DNA from: Staphylospora marina
GTDB taxonomy: Bacteria > Bacillota > Bacilli > Thermoactinomycetales > Thermoactinomycetaceae
Assembly: GCF_003856495.1 (NCBI RefSeq)
Contig: NZ_CP034118.1
Span: 290,001-354,000, forward strand
Length of the DNA: 64,000 nucleotides
Direction of reading: 5' to 3'
Part shown: one piece after another, positions 1 to 12,402 of the stretch
Numbering within the stretch: the first letter of the stretch is position 1
Layout of the letters: every line of letters starts with the position of its first letter
Program-made: the position numbers and the translations under genes
Notes under the pieces: model-generated
The model's database searches: none
Seen by the model: the letters and a program-made list of their open reading frames with translations, nothing else
What the model was told of the DNA's origin: nothing

Positions 1-2844
<2,844 letters not shown>

Positions 2845-2943
2845 CTCACTTCTTCTCTTCCACATCACGCTTGCTTTACACTCCATACTCATTTTCAGGG
2901 TGTGTGGCCTCCCGAAGGGAGGACAACAAAACCTGATCAAACC

Positions 2944-3061
<118 letters not shown>

Positions 3062-3079
3062 GGTTTTTTCATGTCCAGG

Positions 3080-3170
3080 GGAGCTTTCCGAAGAAACCGG
3101 CATCTTCCGTGAAAAGCCGGCCTTTCGCTTCGGAGGCTCCTCTTTTTTTCGGAAGCTCTTTTTTTTTGCG
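3080..3170 (+). terminator. rRNA operon terminator with two alternative 3' arms
   Basis: GGAGCTTTCCGAAG (3080-3093) can pair with CTTCGGAGGCTCC (3128-3140), followed by a T run (3141-3149). The same left arm can also pair with a second right arm, TTCGGAAGCTC (3148-3158), followed by a longer T run. A smaller inner hairpin (ACCGGC/GCCGG) sits in the loop. Intrinsic termination of the rRNA operon is the natural reading. Confidence 0.75.
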
Positions 3171-3446
3171 GACCTTCTGCTTTCACCCTTGGGACTTGGC
3201 TGCCACTGGAGCAGATCCATCCCCCCCCTGTCACCTGTTTGCCGGACTCCTTCGGGTTTGACATGCCGGTCTGCCAGGGGGGCATCGCAAAGGGGTGCAT
3301 CACAAAAAAGTGAACCGGTTCAATGGGTTTGCAGATAGACGGATCCCGGGTTTGTCTTTCGTGCGCACCCGGATCTCCAAGTTGGAATGCTTTGATGATC
3401 CGATTGCTCGAGTGGAACTTGAGTCATTGCATGTCCCATTGCATCA

Positions 3447-3530
3447 GAGGCCTTCGCCTCACATCTTCTCCTCCATCCCGCACTTGCACGACACTCCACA
3501 CGGTGTGTGGCATCCCGCCGGATGATCGCT
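3447..3530 (+). repeat. Degenerate copy of the 23S 3' end/23S-5S spacer
   Basis: The segment follows the order of 2834-2915. GAGGCCTTCGCCTCACATCT matches GAGGGCTTCACCTCACTTCT, followed by a shared CTTC/CTCC block, then ACACTCCA-like and GGTGTGTGGC-CCCG blocks in both. The match needs short gaps and was judged by eye. It suggests an old duplication or recombination remnant of an rRNA operon. Confidence 0.5.
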
Positions 3531-3807
3531 CCGGGGCTGAAGGACGGTCATCTCCCGGCACACGTTTTCTTGAGTTGATTGCAGTGATTCTTTCTGGTGG
3601 AACATAAAATTGACAATTTGGTTGCAACGTTTTGGGATGCAACAACGTTTTGAGTGGGACGAAATGGGTGAAATCCCGGATGGGAGGGGAGAGGGAGTCT
3701 GCCGAACGGATGATTCGGGCAAACTGATGTTGATGGAATCAGAGATCGAGGTCGAATGGCATGGAACATTTTTTGCGAAAATCGGAAGCGTTGTTGACAG
3801 AAACAAG

Positions 3808-3844
3808 AACCGGTTTTCGAACTAGTAAGAAAAACGGTTTTTTT
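3808..3844 (+). terminator. Terminator-like hairpin upstream of the SUFU-domain gene
   Basis: AACCGGTTTT (3808-3817) pairs imperfectly with AAAAACGGTT (about 3830-3839), followed by a T run to 3844. It lies about 22 nt before the start codon at 3867, so it could terminate a short upstream transcript or act as an attenuator for the following gene. Confidence 0.45.
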
Positions 3845-3866
3845 CAAATTGTGGAGGGAAGGGACC

Positions 3867-4583
3867 ATGACCCGCCTGTTTTCGCTTTCAGGAGCGCCCA
3901 TTGTTGTCCATGAAGAGAAGAAAGCGGAAAAGCTTGCGATCGGTCGCCCGGGTACAAGTCAGTTGATTTCGGGACATATCCAAGAGCAAATCGGTCCCAT
4001 CACCTCGGTGTATCATGAAAAGGAATCCCGTTTCGTCCATGTGGATGTCCATGTCGTCGAGCCTGCCGCTGACCGGCCGTTTTATACGCTGGTGACCAGC
4101 GGAATGAGTGATCTTCCCATGAATGTGCCGGACAGGCTGAAGGAGTTTCGGTATGCGGAGTTGATGTTGTGTTTGCCTCCCGATTGGAAGCTGGGGGGCC
4201 GGCACTTGAGGGATGAACGATACAACTGGCCGATCCGCTGGCTTCGACGGTTGGCTCGACTCCCGCATGAATTCAACACGTTTCTTGTACCCGGACATAC
4301 GGTGAGTGACGGGGAACCGCCACGGCCATTTGCCGAAGGAACGGATTTGTGCGCCATGTTTGTGTGGTTCCCCGTGATGATGAAAAATGCTGCTTCGCTT
4401 TTTCGCCTGAGAGTGAATCAGGAGAAAACCATCCACTTCTTCAGTGTCATTCCTCTGTACAAAGAAGAACTGAATGACAAACTGAGAAACGGATTTGATG
4501 CGTTGGTGAGTCGATTTGAAGAATACGGCCTGCACGAATTGGTGGTTCCCGGCCGCAAAAATGTCTGCATGCCCCTGCCGTGA
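3867..4583 (+). CDS. Suppressor-of-fused (SUFU) domain protein
   Basis: A 238-residue soluble protein that I read as a bacterial SUFU-domain protein: HVDVHVVEP, the YTLVTSGMS block, YAELMLCLPPDW in the first half, and VIPLYKEELN near the C-terminus are typical. The family's biochemical role in bacteria is not established; members are often linked to immunity or stress functions. ATG 3867 was chosen because GGAGGGAAGGG lies 4-13 nt upstream; an in-frame TTG at 3849 lacks a ribosome site. It stands alone between the rRNA operon and the pur operon, with no partner toxin-like gene visible. Confidence 0.8.
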   Translation: MTRLFSLSGAPIVVHEEKKAEKLAIGRPGTSQLISGHIQEQIGPITSVYHEKESRFVHVDVHVVEPAADRPFYTLVTSGMSDLPMNVPDRLKEFRYAELMLCLPPDWKLGGRHLRDERYNWPIRWLRRLARLPHEFNTFLVPGHTVSDGEPPRPFAEGTDLCAMFVWFPVMMKNAASLFRLRVNQEKTIHFFSVIPLYKEELNDKLRNGFDALVSRFEEYGLHELVVPGRKNVCMPLP

Positions 4584-4960
4584 ACAGGCCGTCAAAACCG
4601 TGTGACAAAACAAAGAATCATCGTCCGAACCGGGGGACGGAACGTCGCAACCCGGACGGATCGACGTACATAGTGCGGAAGAGGCAATCCGGTGAGACGT
4701 TTTTCGGAATGTGGGGCTTGTGTTGGCGATCGGCTCCCCGTCCTTGCCGCGGCGTCTTTTCCGCATGACCATCCCGTTCCGTCCGGAACGCCGTCTCACG
4801 GACCGCCTCCGATGAGGCGGTTTTTTTCATTCCGGGGAATGAGGCATTTGCTCCTTGAGACAACGGATCAAGCGGATGTGCATGTGGCGCCGGTATTTTT
4901 CGGGATCCTGCATTTATGAACGATCATTTTGGATCGGTGAGTAAACGTTCGTCTTTTCTG
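4584..4960 (+). other. Intergenic region before the pur promoter
   Basis: No convincing gene. Short frames here lack ribosome sites. The only clear element is the stem-loop terminator at 4802-4827. Confidence 0.6.
4802..4827 (+). terminator. Intrinsic terminator
   Basis: ACCGCCTC and GAGGCGGT form an 8-bp stem with a CGAT loop, followed by seven Ts. It isolates the pur operon from upstream transcription. Confidence 0.85.
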
Positions 4961-4989
4961 TTGACGTTGGGGAGACGTCCTTGTTACAC
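4961..4989 (+). promoter_or_regulatory. Predicted sigma-A promoter of the pur operon
   Basis: TTGACG (4961-4966) and TTACAC (4984-4989) are separated by 17 nt. Start would be near 4996, about 20 nt before the purine aptamer. I did not recognise clear PurR boxes. Confidence 0.55.
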
Positions 4990-5014
4990 TGAGAGAGTAA
5001 AGATGAATATCCGA

Positions 5015-5089
5015 ATTTCTCATATATGCCCAGGAATATGGCTTGGGCGTCTCTACCAGGAAACCGTAAATTTCCCGGCTATGAGAAAT
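5015..5089 (+). promoter_or_regulatory. Purine (guanine-class) riboswitch aptamer
   Basis: Three-way junction seen directly. P1 is ATTTCTCAT (5015-5023) with ATGAGAAAT (5081-5089); P2 is GCCCAG/CTTGGGC with loop GAATATGG. J2/3 is TCTCTACC; P3 is CAGGAAA/TTTCCCG with the conserved L3 CCGTAAA. The specificity base equivalent to C74 of the xpt aptamer is C (the C of GGCTATG), which predicts guanine/hypoxanthine rather than adenine binding. The base before it is G where xpt has A. It precedes purE as in B. subtilis, so excess guanine is expected to turn off the operon. Confidence 0.95.
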
Positions 5090-5175
5090 CCGCTGTGCCC
5101 GGTTCGGGATCAGGTATGCCCGTGCCATGGATTTCTCATGCCTTCGGAATGGAATCCTTGGTCCGGGTTTTGCTT
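5081..5175 (+). terminator. Riboswitch expression platform: antiterminator and terminator
   Basis: The 3' strand of P1, ATGAGAAATCC (5081-5091), is exactly complementary to GGATTTCTCAT (5129-5139), giving an antiterminator that excludes P1. The alternative hairpin CCATGGATTTC (5126-5136) with GGAATCCTTGG (about 5151-5161) is followed by a T-rich tract. Ligand binding would fix P1, free the second segment and allow termination. The terminator stem has mismatches, so its exact limits are uncertain. Confidence 0.75.
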
Positions 5176-5244
5176 TTGATTCGGAGCTTCATGAAAACCG
5201 GTTTCCTGACACAAGCTACAGGCAAATGAAGGGGGCGCCGTGAA

Positions 5245-5733
5245 GTGAAACATCCCGTTGTGGGCGTGATCATGGGCAGTACGTCGGATTGGCCGACGAT
5301 GAAAAAAGCCTGCGAGGTTCTCGAAGAACTGGGAATTCCTCACGAGGCCAAGGTGGTGTCGGCTCACCGCACTCCGGATGAGATGTTCCGGTACGCGGAA
5401 GAAGCGGAAAACCGCGGAATTCGCGTCATCATCGCCGGTGCTGGGGGAGCGGCCCACTTGCCCGGAATGGTGGCTGCCAAAACGGTGTTGCCGGTGATCG
5501 GGGTACCGATCAAGACATCCACGTTGAACGGCCTGGATTCACTCCTGTCCATCGTGCAGATGCCGGGGGGAGTTCCGGTGGCCACCGTGGCCATCGGTGA
5601 TGCGGGAGCCGTCAACGCCGGCTTGCTGGCGGCGGAAATGCTCGGGGCGTTTGATCCGGAGATTCGGGAGCGGCTCAAAGTCCGGAGAGAAGCGATCCGC
5701 CGCCGGGTACGGGAAGAAAGTGAGCTGAAATGA
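5245..5733 (+). CDS. purE: N5-carboxyaminoimidazole ribonucleotide mutase
   Basis: Class I PurE, 162 aa, converting N5-CAIR to CAIR in purine synthesis, working with PurK encoded next door. The phosphate-binding GSTSDW is at residues 11-16; [17 protein letters not shown] and the [30 protein letters not shown] block are complete. Length is normal. The start is GTG 5245, with AGGGGG about 10 nt upstream. First gene of the pur operon; its stop overlaps the purK start (ATGA). Confidence 0.97.
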   Translation: MKHPVVGVIMGSTSDWPTMKKACEVLEELGIPHEAKVVSAHRTPDEMFRYAEEAENRGIRVIIAGAGGAAHLPGMVAAKTVLPVIGVPIKTSTLNGLDSLLSIVQMPGGVPVATVAIGDAGAVNAGLLAAEMLGAFDPEIRERLKVRREAIRRRVREESELK

Positions 5734-6953
5734 ACATGGATCGGATGAACGCTTCTTCCGGAGCATGGCCTCCCGGATCCGTCATCGGGGTATTGGGGGG
5801 CGGACAGCTCGGCCGGATGGTGATTCTCGAGGGTCGCAAGTTCGGCTACCGGTTCGTGACGCTGGATCCCGCCGAAGATTGCCCCGGAGCGCAGGTGGCG
5901 GACGAGCATATCACCGGAGCATATGATGACCCGATTGCGGGAGATCTCCTGGCGGAGAAGGCGGACTTGATCGTTTACGAGTTCGAGAACATTTCCCCCG
6001 ACGTGGTTCGCCGGTTGGAAAGACAATGCCCGGTTCCTCAGGGCAGTGTGTTGCTGGAGACGACCCGGCATCGCATCAGGGAAAAGGATGCGCTGGTGGC
6101 CGCGGGAATTCCGGTCGCTCCGTACCGGAGGGTGACGGATCGGGCCGGTTTGAATCAGGCGGTGAACGACATCGGACTGCCGGCCATCCTGAAAACCGCC
6201 ACCGGCGGATATGACGGAAAAGGGCAGTGGCGTTTGGCATCCCGGGAAGATTTGGACCGGCTTCCGGACGATTTGTTCGCGGAAGGGCGGGAGTTCGTCC
6301 TCGAAGGCTTCGTGCCGTTTGTCAAAGAGTTGTCCGTGGTGGTGGCCCGCGGCATCCGCGGAGAGACGGCGGCCTTTCCGCCGGCCGTCAATCTGCACAG
6401 AAACGGCATCTTGCACATGTCCGCCGTGCCCGCTCCGTTGCCCGAACACGTTCTGCGGGAAGCGGTACGGCTCTCCGAAGAGGCGGCGAAGAAGTTGAAT
6501 GTGATCGGACTGCTCGCCGTGGAGATGTTCTGCCTCGCCGACGGAAGCCTCCTGGTGAACGAACTGGCTCCCCGTCCGCACAATTCCGGGCATTACACCT
6601 TTGACGCCTGCGAAACTTCCCAATTCGAGCAATTCCTGCGCGCGGTGACCGGACTTCCGCTGGGGTCCCCACGGCTGAACGGTGCGGCCGTGATGGTGAA
6701 TGTGTTGGGAGATCATGCGGAGGCGTTCTTCCGGGGGTTCGCGAATCTCCCGGGCCGTGTCAAGCCGCACTGGTACGGAAAGCGGGAAGCCAAAGCGGGG
6801 CGCAAAATGGGACATGTGACGGTATTGGCCGACTCGGTCGAAGAAGCGCTGGCCTGGGTGGATGATGCCGGAATCTGGCCGGTTTTGACAGAGGCCGAAA
6901 AACGGGTTATGTATGAAAAGGCATTGTCCACTTTGACAGAAACGGGGAGATGA
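5730..6953 (+). CDS. purK: N5-carboxyaminoimidazole ribonucleotide synthase
   Basis: ATP-grasp enzyme of 407 aa that makes N5-CAIR from AIR, ATP and bicarbonate. Seen: N-terminal dinucleotide-like [11 protein letters not shown], the ATP-grasp GGYDGKGQW lysine region, and VELLAVEMF-type/[14 protein letters not shown] metal-binding block near residue 270-290. Starts four bases inside purE (translational coupling). Three bases separate its stop from purB. Confidence 0.97.
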   Translation: MNMDRMNASSGAWPPGSVIGVLGGGQLGRMVILEGRKFGYRFVTLDPAEDCPGAQVADEHITGAYDDPIAGDLLAEKADLIVYEFENISPDVVRRLERQCPVPQGSVLLETTRHRIREKDALVAAGIPVAPYRRVTDRAGLNQAVNDIGLPAILKTATGGYDGKGQWRLASREDLDRLPDDLFAEGREFVLEGFVPFVKELSVVVARGIRGETAAFPPAVNLHRNGILHMSAVPAPLPEHVLREAVRLSEEAAKKLNVIGLLAVEMFCLADGSLLVNELAPRPHNSGHYTFDACETSQFEQFLRAVTGLPLGSPRLNGAAVMVNVLGDHAEAFFRGFANLPGRVKPHWYGKREAKAGRKMGHVTVLADSVEEALAWVDDAGIWPVLTEAEKRVMYEKALSTLTETGR

Positions 6954-6956
6954 ATC

Positions 6957-8252
6957 ATGATCGAACGTTATACCCGGCCCGAAATGGGGGCCATCTGGAC
7001 GGAAGAAAACAAGTTCAGGGCCTGGCTGGAAGTGGAGATTCTGGCCTGTGAAGCCTGGGTAGAGCTCGGGGTGATTCCCGCGGAAGACGTGGCGTTGATC
7101 CGGAAAAACGCCCGCATTCACATCGACCGGATTCACGAGATCGAACGGGATACCCGCCACGATGTGGTGGCGTTCACGCGGGCCGTGGCCGAAACGCTGG
7201 GGCCCGAGTCCAAATGGGTGCACTACGGCCTCACTTCCACCGACGTGGTGGACACCGCTCTTTCGTATCTGCTGAAACAGGCCAACGAGATCCTGCTCCG
7301 GGATCTGGATGCGCTGATCGAGGCGATTCGCGAAAAGGCGCAGGAACACAAATATACGGTGATGATGGGGCGGACGCACGGCGTCCATGCCGAGCCGACC
7401 ACGTTCGGACTGAAGATGGCGCTGTGGCTGGAAGAAATGAAGAGAAACCGTGAACGGTTCGTCCGGGCCGCCGAAGCGGTCCGCTACGGCAAAATCTCCG
7501 GGGCGGTCGGCACGTATGCCAACATCGACCCGTTCGTGGAGCAATATGTGTGCGAAAAGCTGGGTCTCAAGCCGGCACCGATTTCCACGCAAACGCTGCA
7601 ACGCGACCGGCATGCCGAATACATGGGAACGCTCGCCCTGATCGCCACCTCGTTGGAAAAATTCGCGACGGAGATCCGGGGGCTTCAAAAAAGCGAGACC
7701 CGGGAAGTGGAAGAGCCGTTCGGCAAAGGGCAAAAAGGCTCCTCGGCCATGCCTCACAAACGCAATCCGGTCGGCTGCGAAAACATCAGCGGCTTGGCCC
7801 GGCTGATGCGCGGTTACATGGTGTCAGCGTATGAAAACGTTTCGCTGTGGCATGAGAGGGACATTTCCCATTCCTCAGTGGAACGGGTGATTTTGGCGGA
7901 CGGCACCATTTTGCTCAACTATCTCTTGAATCGCTTCACCGGCATCATCCGCGGCTTGACGGTGTTCCCGGAAAACATGAAGCGCAACATGGAGCGCACC
8001 TTCGGGCTGATCTATTCCCAGCGCGTGCTGCTCAGCCTGATCGACAAGGGACTCAAGCGGGAAGAGGCGTATGACCGCGTGCAGCGGTTGGCCATGCAAG
8101 CTTGGGAAGAGCAGCGCCCGTTCAAACCGCTGGTCGAAGCGGACGAAGTGATCACCGCCACGCTGACCCGTGAAGAAATCGATGATTGCTTCGATTACCG
8201 TCATCATCTGAAACACGTCGACACGATTTTCCGGCGCCTGGGGCTGGAGTGA
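6957..8252 (+). CDS. purB: Adenylosuccinate lyase
   Basis: 431-aa member of the fumarase/aspartase superfamily. It cleaves SAICAR to AICAR and adenylosuccinate to AMP, so it acts twice in purine synthesis. Motifs: [24 protein letters not shown] with the catalytic His, [14 protein letters not shown], and the mobile signature loop [14 protein letters not shown] 6957 follows GGGGAGATG at short spacing. It is followed by a 228-base gap, the widest gap in the operon. Confidence 0.97.
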   Translation: MIERYTRPEMGAIWTEENKFRAWLEVEILACEAWVELGVIPAEDVALIRKNARIHIDRIHEIERDTRHDVVAFTRAVAETLGPESKWVHYGLTSTDVVDTALSYLLKQANEILLRDLDALIEAIREKAQEHKYTVMMGRTHGVHAEPTTFGLKMALWLEEMKRNRERFVRAAEAVRYGKISGAVGTYANIDPFVEQYVCEKLGLKPAPISTQTLQRDRHAEYMGTLALIATSLEKFATEIRGLQKSETREVEEPFGKGQKGSSAMPHKRNPVGCENISGLARLMRGYMVSAYENVSLWHERDISHSSVERVILADGTILLNYLLNRFTGIIRGLTVFPENMKRNMERTFGLIYSQRVLLSLIDKGLKREEAYDRVQRLAMQAWEEQRPFKPLVEADEVITATLTREEIDDCFDYRHHLKHVDTIFRRLGLE

Positions 8253-8291
8253 TCCGGAAAGTGTCCGGGCTTGCGTGAGTCATCGGCATGT

Positions 8292-8336
8292 CGGAGGGAC
8301 GGGGACCGGGCGCCCGTGTCCCGGTCCGGTCCTCCG
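8292..8336 (+). other. GC-rich hairpin in the purB-purC gap
   Basis: CGGAGG (8292-8297) pairs with CCTCCG (8331-8336) and GGACCGGG (8303-8310) pairs with CCCGGTCC (8320-8327). There is no T run, so it is not a standard terminator. It could be an mRNA processing or stability element that sets relative expression of the two operon halves. The remaining 8253-8480 sequence shows no gene. Confidence 0.45.
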
Positions 8337-8480
8337 GCACTTGCCGGATGCGCCCGGAAGCAACCGCTTCTTTTCCTTCCGCCGGACTTCCAGACCGGAT
8401 TCCGGCTCCCGGCATCACCTACATTTCCCGGATGTCGGCGGGCTTGACCCGCCTTTCCCGATGCAAAAGGAGTGGACGAG

Positions 8481-9200
8481 ATGAAACCGGGTGATCTGCT
8501 GTACGAGGGCAAGGCGAAACAGATTTTCCTGACCGATGATCCCGAATTGGTCCGGGTGAAGTACAAAGATTCGGCGACCGCGTTCAACGGTGAAAAGAAA
8601 GCCACGCTTGCCGGAAAAGGAGAGCTCAACAACCGGATCAGCGCCTGGTTTTTCCGGGATTTGTCCGAACAGGGCATTCCCAATCATTTTGTGCGGATGA
8701 TTTCTCCGCTGGAGCAACTGGTGAAAAAAGTGACCATCATTCCGCTGGAAGTGGTGGTGCGAAACGTGGTGGCCGGCTCCCTGTCGAAACGGCTGGGGCT
8801 CTCCGAGGGAACCCCGCTGGAGAGTCCGGTGGTGGAGTTTTATTACAAAAACGACGAGCTCGGAGATCCGCTGCTGAACGAAGATCACATCTTCATTCTG
8901 AAATTGGCGGAGCCGGAGATGCTCCGAACGATTCGGGAGATGGCGCTGAAAATCAATGAGCGGCTCACCGCAGTGATGAAAGACAAAGGGATCCGGCTGG
9001 TCGATTTCAAGCTGGAATTCGGGATCGACGCTCAGGGCAATCTGGTCTTGGCCGATGAAATTTCGCCGGATACGTGCCGGTTCTGGGACGTCTCCACGGG
9101 AGATCGCCTGGACAAGGACCGGTTCCGGCGGGATCTGGGCGATGTGGTGGAAAGTTACCGGGAAATCTGGAATCGCTTGGGAGGGGATCGGGATGTTTAA
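8481..9200 (+). CDS. purC: SAICAR synthetase
   Basis: 239 aa; joins aspartate to CAIR using ATP. The family sequence is complete: LLYEGKAKQIF at the N-terminus, DSATAFNGEKK, VVVRNVVAGSLSKRLG, LVDFKLEFG and LADEISPDTCRFWD. ATG 8481 is preceded by AAAGGAG at 8 nt. A GTG nine bases earlier is inside the ribosome site and was rejected as start. The last 8 bases overlap purS. Confidence 0.97.
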   Translation: MKPGDLLYEGKAKQIFLTDDPELVRVKYKDSATAFNGEKKATLAGKGELNNRISAWFFRDLSEQGIPNHFVRMISPLEQLVKKVTIIPLEVVVRNVVAGSLSKRLGLSEGTPLESPVVEFYYKNDELGDPLLNEDHIFILKLAEPEMLRTIREMALKINERLTAVMKDKGIRLVDFKLEFGIDAQGNLVLADEISPDTCRFWDVSTGDRLDKDRFRRDLGDVVESYREIWNRLGGDRDV

Positions 9201-9447
9201 AGCAACCGTGTATGTCACGCTGAAAGAAAGTGTACTGGATCCGCAAGGAAAGACGGTGAAAGACTCTCTGCACGCACTCGGTTACACCCGGGTGCGGGAC
9301 GCACGCATCGGCAAACGCATCGAGTTGTGGCTGGAAGGAAGCGACCGGTCCGAAGCGGAGCAACAGGTGCGGGAGATGGCCGAAAAATTGCTGGCCAATC
9401 CGGTGATCGAAAACTTCACGGTCGAACTGGAGGAGGTGCAGGAATGA
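9193..9447 (+). CDS. purS: FGAM synthetase subunit PurS
   Basis: 84-aa small subunit that bridges PurQ and PurL in the multi-protein phosphoribosylformylglycinamidine synthase of Firmicutes. Seen: [25 protein letters not shown] and the C-terminal [12 protein letters not shown] of the family. ATG 9193 lies inside the end of purC, preceded by GGGAGGGGATCGGG. Its stop overlaps purQ. Confidence 0.96.
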   Translation: MFKATVYVTLKESVLDPQGKTVKDSLHALGYTRVRDARIGKRIELWLEGSDRSEAEQQVREMAEKLLANPVIENFTVELEEVQE

Positions 9448-10130
9448 AATTCGCCGTTCCCGTGTTTCCGGGTTCCAACTGCGACATCGATTGCCTCCGG
9501 GCCGTCCGGGACGTGCTGGGGGAGCAAGCGACCGCGGTGTGGCACCGGGAAGAGGATTTGTCCGAGTTTGACGCGATCATCCTGCCGGGCGGTTTCTCCT
9601 ACGGGGATTACCTCCGTACGGGAGCCATCGCCCAGTTTTCGCCCGTGATGGAAGGCGTGAAAAAAGCTGCCGCGGAAGGCAAGTTGGTCATCGGGATTTG
9701 CAACGGATTTCAGATTTTGTTGGAGTCGGGGCTTCTTCCCGGAGCCATGCTGCCCAACGCCAATCTGAAATTCATTTGCAACTTCCAAACCTTGCGCGTG
9801 GAGAACAACCAAACCCCGTTCACGCTCGATTATGAAGAGGGAGAAGAGATCCGCATTCCCATCGCGCACGGGGAAGGCAACTACTATTGCGATGAACGGA
9901 CGCTGAAAGAACTGAAGGACGGGAACCGGATCGTGTTCACGTACGCCGGGGAAAACCCCAACGGTTCCGTGGGTGCCGTTGCGGGGATCTGCAATGAAGC
10001 CGGCAACGTTCTCGGGCTCATGCCTCACCCGGAGCGTGCCGTACTGGAGTGGATGGGTTCAACCGACGGACGGCGGGTGTTTACCTCCATGCTTCGCTGG
10101 TGGAAGGAGAGGATGAACGGTGCGGCCTGA
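9444..10130 (+). CDS. purQ: FGAM synthetase glutaminase subunit
   Basis: 228-aa class I glutamine amidotransferase supplying ammonia to PurL. FPGSNCD at the start, [15 protein letters not shown], nucleophile elbow GICNGFQIL and catalytic MPHPERA near the C-terminus are intact. ATG 9444 has GGAGGTGCAGGA upstream. It overlaps purL by 11 bases. Confidence 0.97.
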   Translation: MKFAVPVFPGSNCDIDCLRAVRDVLGEQATAVWHREEDLSEFDAIILPGGFSYGDYLRTGAIAQFSPVMEGVKKAAAEGKLVIGICNGFQILLESGLLPGAMLPNANLKFICNFQTLRVENNQTPFTLDYEEGEEIRIPIAHGEGNYYCDERTLKELKDGNRIVFTYAGENPNGSVGAVAGICNEAGNVLGLMPHPERAVLEWMGSTDGRRVFTSMLRWWKERMNGAA

Positions 10131-12402
10131 ACAGGTGAGCGTGAAAAACGTGGCGGGAGATCCCACGCCGGAGATGATCAAGGAGCGCAAGCTCTACCGG
10201 GAAATCGGCATGAACGACGAGGAATTCGCACGGGTTGAACAAATTCTCGGCCGCCTTCCCAACTGGACGGAGATCGGCATCTACAGCGTGATGTGGTCGG
10301 AACACTGCAGCTACAAAAATTCCAAGCCGCTGCTGCGCCGCTTCCCCACCACCGGCCCTCGCGTCCTTCAGGGACCGGGCGAAGGGGCGGGCGTGATCGA
10401 CATCGGCGACGGCCAGGCGGTCGTGTTCAAAATCGAGAGTCACAACCATCCGTCGGCCATTGAACCGTTCCAGGGGGCGGCCACCGGGGTGGGCGGCATC
10501 ATCCGGGACGTCTTTTCGATGGGAGCCCGGCCGATCGCCCTGCTCAATTCCCTCCGGTTTGGTCAGTTGGATTCCCCCCGGGTTCGCTATTTGTTCGAGC
10601 GGGTGGTGGCGGGCATCGCCCACTACGGAAACTGCATCGGCATCCCCACGGTGGGCGGCGAAGTGATGTTCGACGCCTGCTACGAGGGGAATCCGCTGGT
10701 CAACGCCATGTGCGTGGGCATTTTGAATCATGAAGATCTGCAGAAGGGCATCGCCAAAGGGCCCGGAAATCCGGTGATCTACGTGGGAGCCAGCACCGGA
10801 CGGGACGGGATTCACGGGGCCACGTTTGCTTCGGAGGAGCTGTCCGAAGAATCGGAAGAGAAACGGCCGGCGGTTCAGGTCGGGGACCCCTTCATGGAAA
10901 AATTGCTGCTGGAAGCGTGCCTGGAAATGGTGGAGAAGGGGATCCTGATCGGGATTCAGGACATGGGAGCGGCCGGTCTGACCTGCTCCAGCGCGGAAAT
11001 GTCGGCCAAAGGCGGCCACGGCATGGACCTGGATCTGGACAAGGTGCCTCAACGCGAGGCCGGCATGACCCCCTACGAAATCATGCTGTCCGAATCGCAG
11101 GAGCGCATGTTGGTCGTGGTGGAAGCCGGACGGGAGCAGGAAGTGATCGACATCTGTGACAAATGGGGCCTGCAATCGGCCGTCATCGGACGGGTGACCG
11201 AAGGCAACCGCTACCGCATTTTCCACCGGGGAGATCTGGTGGCCGACATCCCGGTCAACACGCTGGTGGATGACGCGCCCTGTTACGTGCGCGAACCCAA
11301 GGTGCCGGCCTATCATGAAGAGTACGCCCGCGTGTGCCCGGAGGAAGGCTTGGGACATGTTTCCCCGGACGAAGCTCTCCTCAAGCTGATTTCGTCTCCC
11401 GATCTGGGCAGCAAGCGGTACGTGTGGGAGCAATACGACCACATGGTCCGGACCGGCACGGCCGTCAGACCGGGATCCGACGCCGCCGTCGTGGTGGTCA
11501 GGGGGACGGAGAAGGCACTGGCCATGTCGACCGACGGAAACGGAAGATATGTGTATCTCGATCCCCAAACGGGCGGCCGCATCGCCGTCGCCGAAGCGGC
11601 CCGCAACGTGGTCTGCTCCGGTGCCGAACCGCTGGGCGTGACCGACTGCCTGAACTTCGGAAATCCGGAGAAACCGGAAGTGTACTGGCAACTGTCCGAA
11701 GCGATCACCGGAATGGCCGATGCCTGCCGGACGCTGGAAACACCGGTCGTCGGCGGAAACGTCAGCCTGTACAACGAGACCAAAGGGGAGGCCATCCATC
11801 CCACCCCGATCGTGGGCATGGTCGGACTGGTGGAAAAACTGGAGCACATCACCACCCAGGAGTTCAAACAGCCCGGTGACGTCATTCTTCTGTTCGGGGA
11901 GACGTTCGCCGAGTTGGGCGGCAGCAAGCTTCAGCATGCATTCACGGGCAAGGTGTGCGGCCGGCCGCCGGTCTGCGATCTGGAGAAGGAAAAAGCGGTG
12001 CAACGGGCCGTTCTGGAGGCCATCCGTTCCGGTCTGGTCCGCTCCGCTCACGATCTGGCCGACGGCGGATTGGCCGTGGCCCTGGCCGAATCGTGCATCG
12101 GCGGAGGATGGGGAGCCGACGTGTCGCTGGAAACCGATCTCACCCCCTTGATCCATCTCTTCAGCGAAAGCCAGTCGCGAATCCTGTTGACCGCGGCACC
12201 CGAGCGGGCGGAAGAGCTGGAGAAAATCGCCGGAAAGCACGGGGTTCCCGTGTTCCGGATCGGTCATGTCACCAAGGAAAAATCCCTGCGGATCCGGGTG
12301 AACGGAGAACCGGTGATCCATCGCTCCGTCGATGAACTGACCCGCCTGTGGGAGGAGGCGATCCCATGCGCGATGAAAGCATCTTCGACTTCGACAAGCT
12401 GA
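10120..12402 (+). CDS. purL: FGAM synthetase large subunit
   Basis: 760-aa small-type PurL that converts FGAR to FGAM with ATP and ammonia from PurQ. Motifs: [42 protein letters not shown], and in the second half DCLNFGNPE and [18 protein letters not shown] 10120 has GGAAGGAGAGG upstream. The C-terminus runs 37 bases into purF, a longer overlap than usual in this operon. Confidence 0.97.
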   Translation: MRPEQVSVKNVAGDPTPEMIKERKLYREIGMNDEEFARVEQILGRLPNWTEIGIYSVMWSEHCSYKNSKPLLRRFPTTGPRVLQGPGEGAGVIDIGDGQAVVFKIESHNHPSAIEPFQGAATGVGGIIRDVFSMGARPIALLNSLRFGQLDSPRVRYLFERVVAGIAHYGNCIGIPTVGGEVMFDACYEGNPLVNAMCVGILNHEDLQKGIAKGPGNPVIYVGASTGRDGIHGATFASEELSEESEEKRPAVQVGDPFMEKLLLEACLEMVEKGILIGIQDMGAAGLTCSSAEMSAKGGHGMDLDLDKVPQREAGMTPYEIMLSESQERMLVVVEAGREQEVIDICDKWGLQSAVIGRVTEGNRYRIFHRGDLVADIPVNTLVDDAPCYVREPKVPAYHEEYARVCPEEGLGHVSPDEALLKLISSPDLGSKRYVWEQYDHMVRTGTAVRPGSDAAVVVVRGTEKALAMSTDGNGRYVYLDPQTGGRIAVAEAARNVVCSGAEPLGVTDCLNFGNPEKPEVYWQLSEAITGMADACRTLETPVVGGNVSLYNETKGEAIHPTPIVGMVGLVEKLEHITTQEFKQPGDVILLFGETFAELGGSKLQHAFTGKVCGRPPVCDLEKEKAVQRAVLEAIRSGLVRSAHDLADGGLAVALAESCIGGGWGADVSLETDLTPLIHLFSESQSRILLTAAPERAEELEKIAGKHGVPVFRIGHVTKEKSLRIRVNGEPVIHRSVDELTRLWEEAIPCAMKASSTSTS

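Larger units (their letters stand above)
3171..3866 (+). other. Noncoding stretch after rRNA operon
   Basis: About 700 bases without a convincing gene. A frame of 71 codons (3610-3825, TTG start) has no Shine-Dalgarno sequence and no recognisable protein character. The stretch holds a degenerate repeat of the 23S-5S spacer (3447-3530) and a terminator-like hairpin just before the next gene (3808-3844). No tRNA gene was recognised. Confidence 0.6.

Noticed and set aside
3610-3825. Possible 71-codon gene after the rRNA operon
   Set aside because: TTG start without ribosome site, no recognisable protein, and it ends at a terminator-like hairpin that reads as RNA structure.
5364-7757. Minus-strand frame of 797 codons
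   Set aside because: It lies antisense to purE, purK and purB, has no ribosome site or family motif, and reads as a high-GC shadow of their codons.
10081-12321. Minus-strand frame of 746 codons
   Set aside because: Shadow of purL; His/Arg/Gly-rich translation typical of antisense of GC-rich coding DNA.
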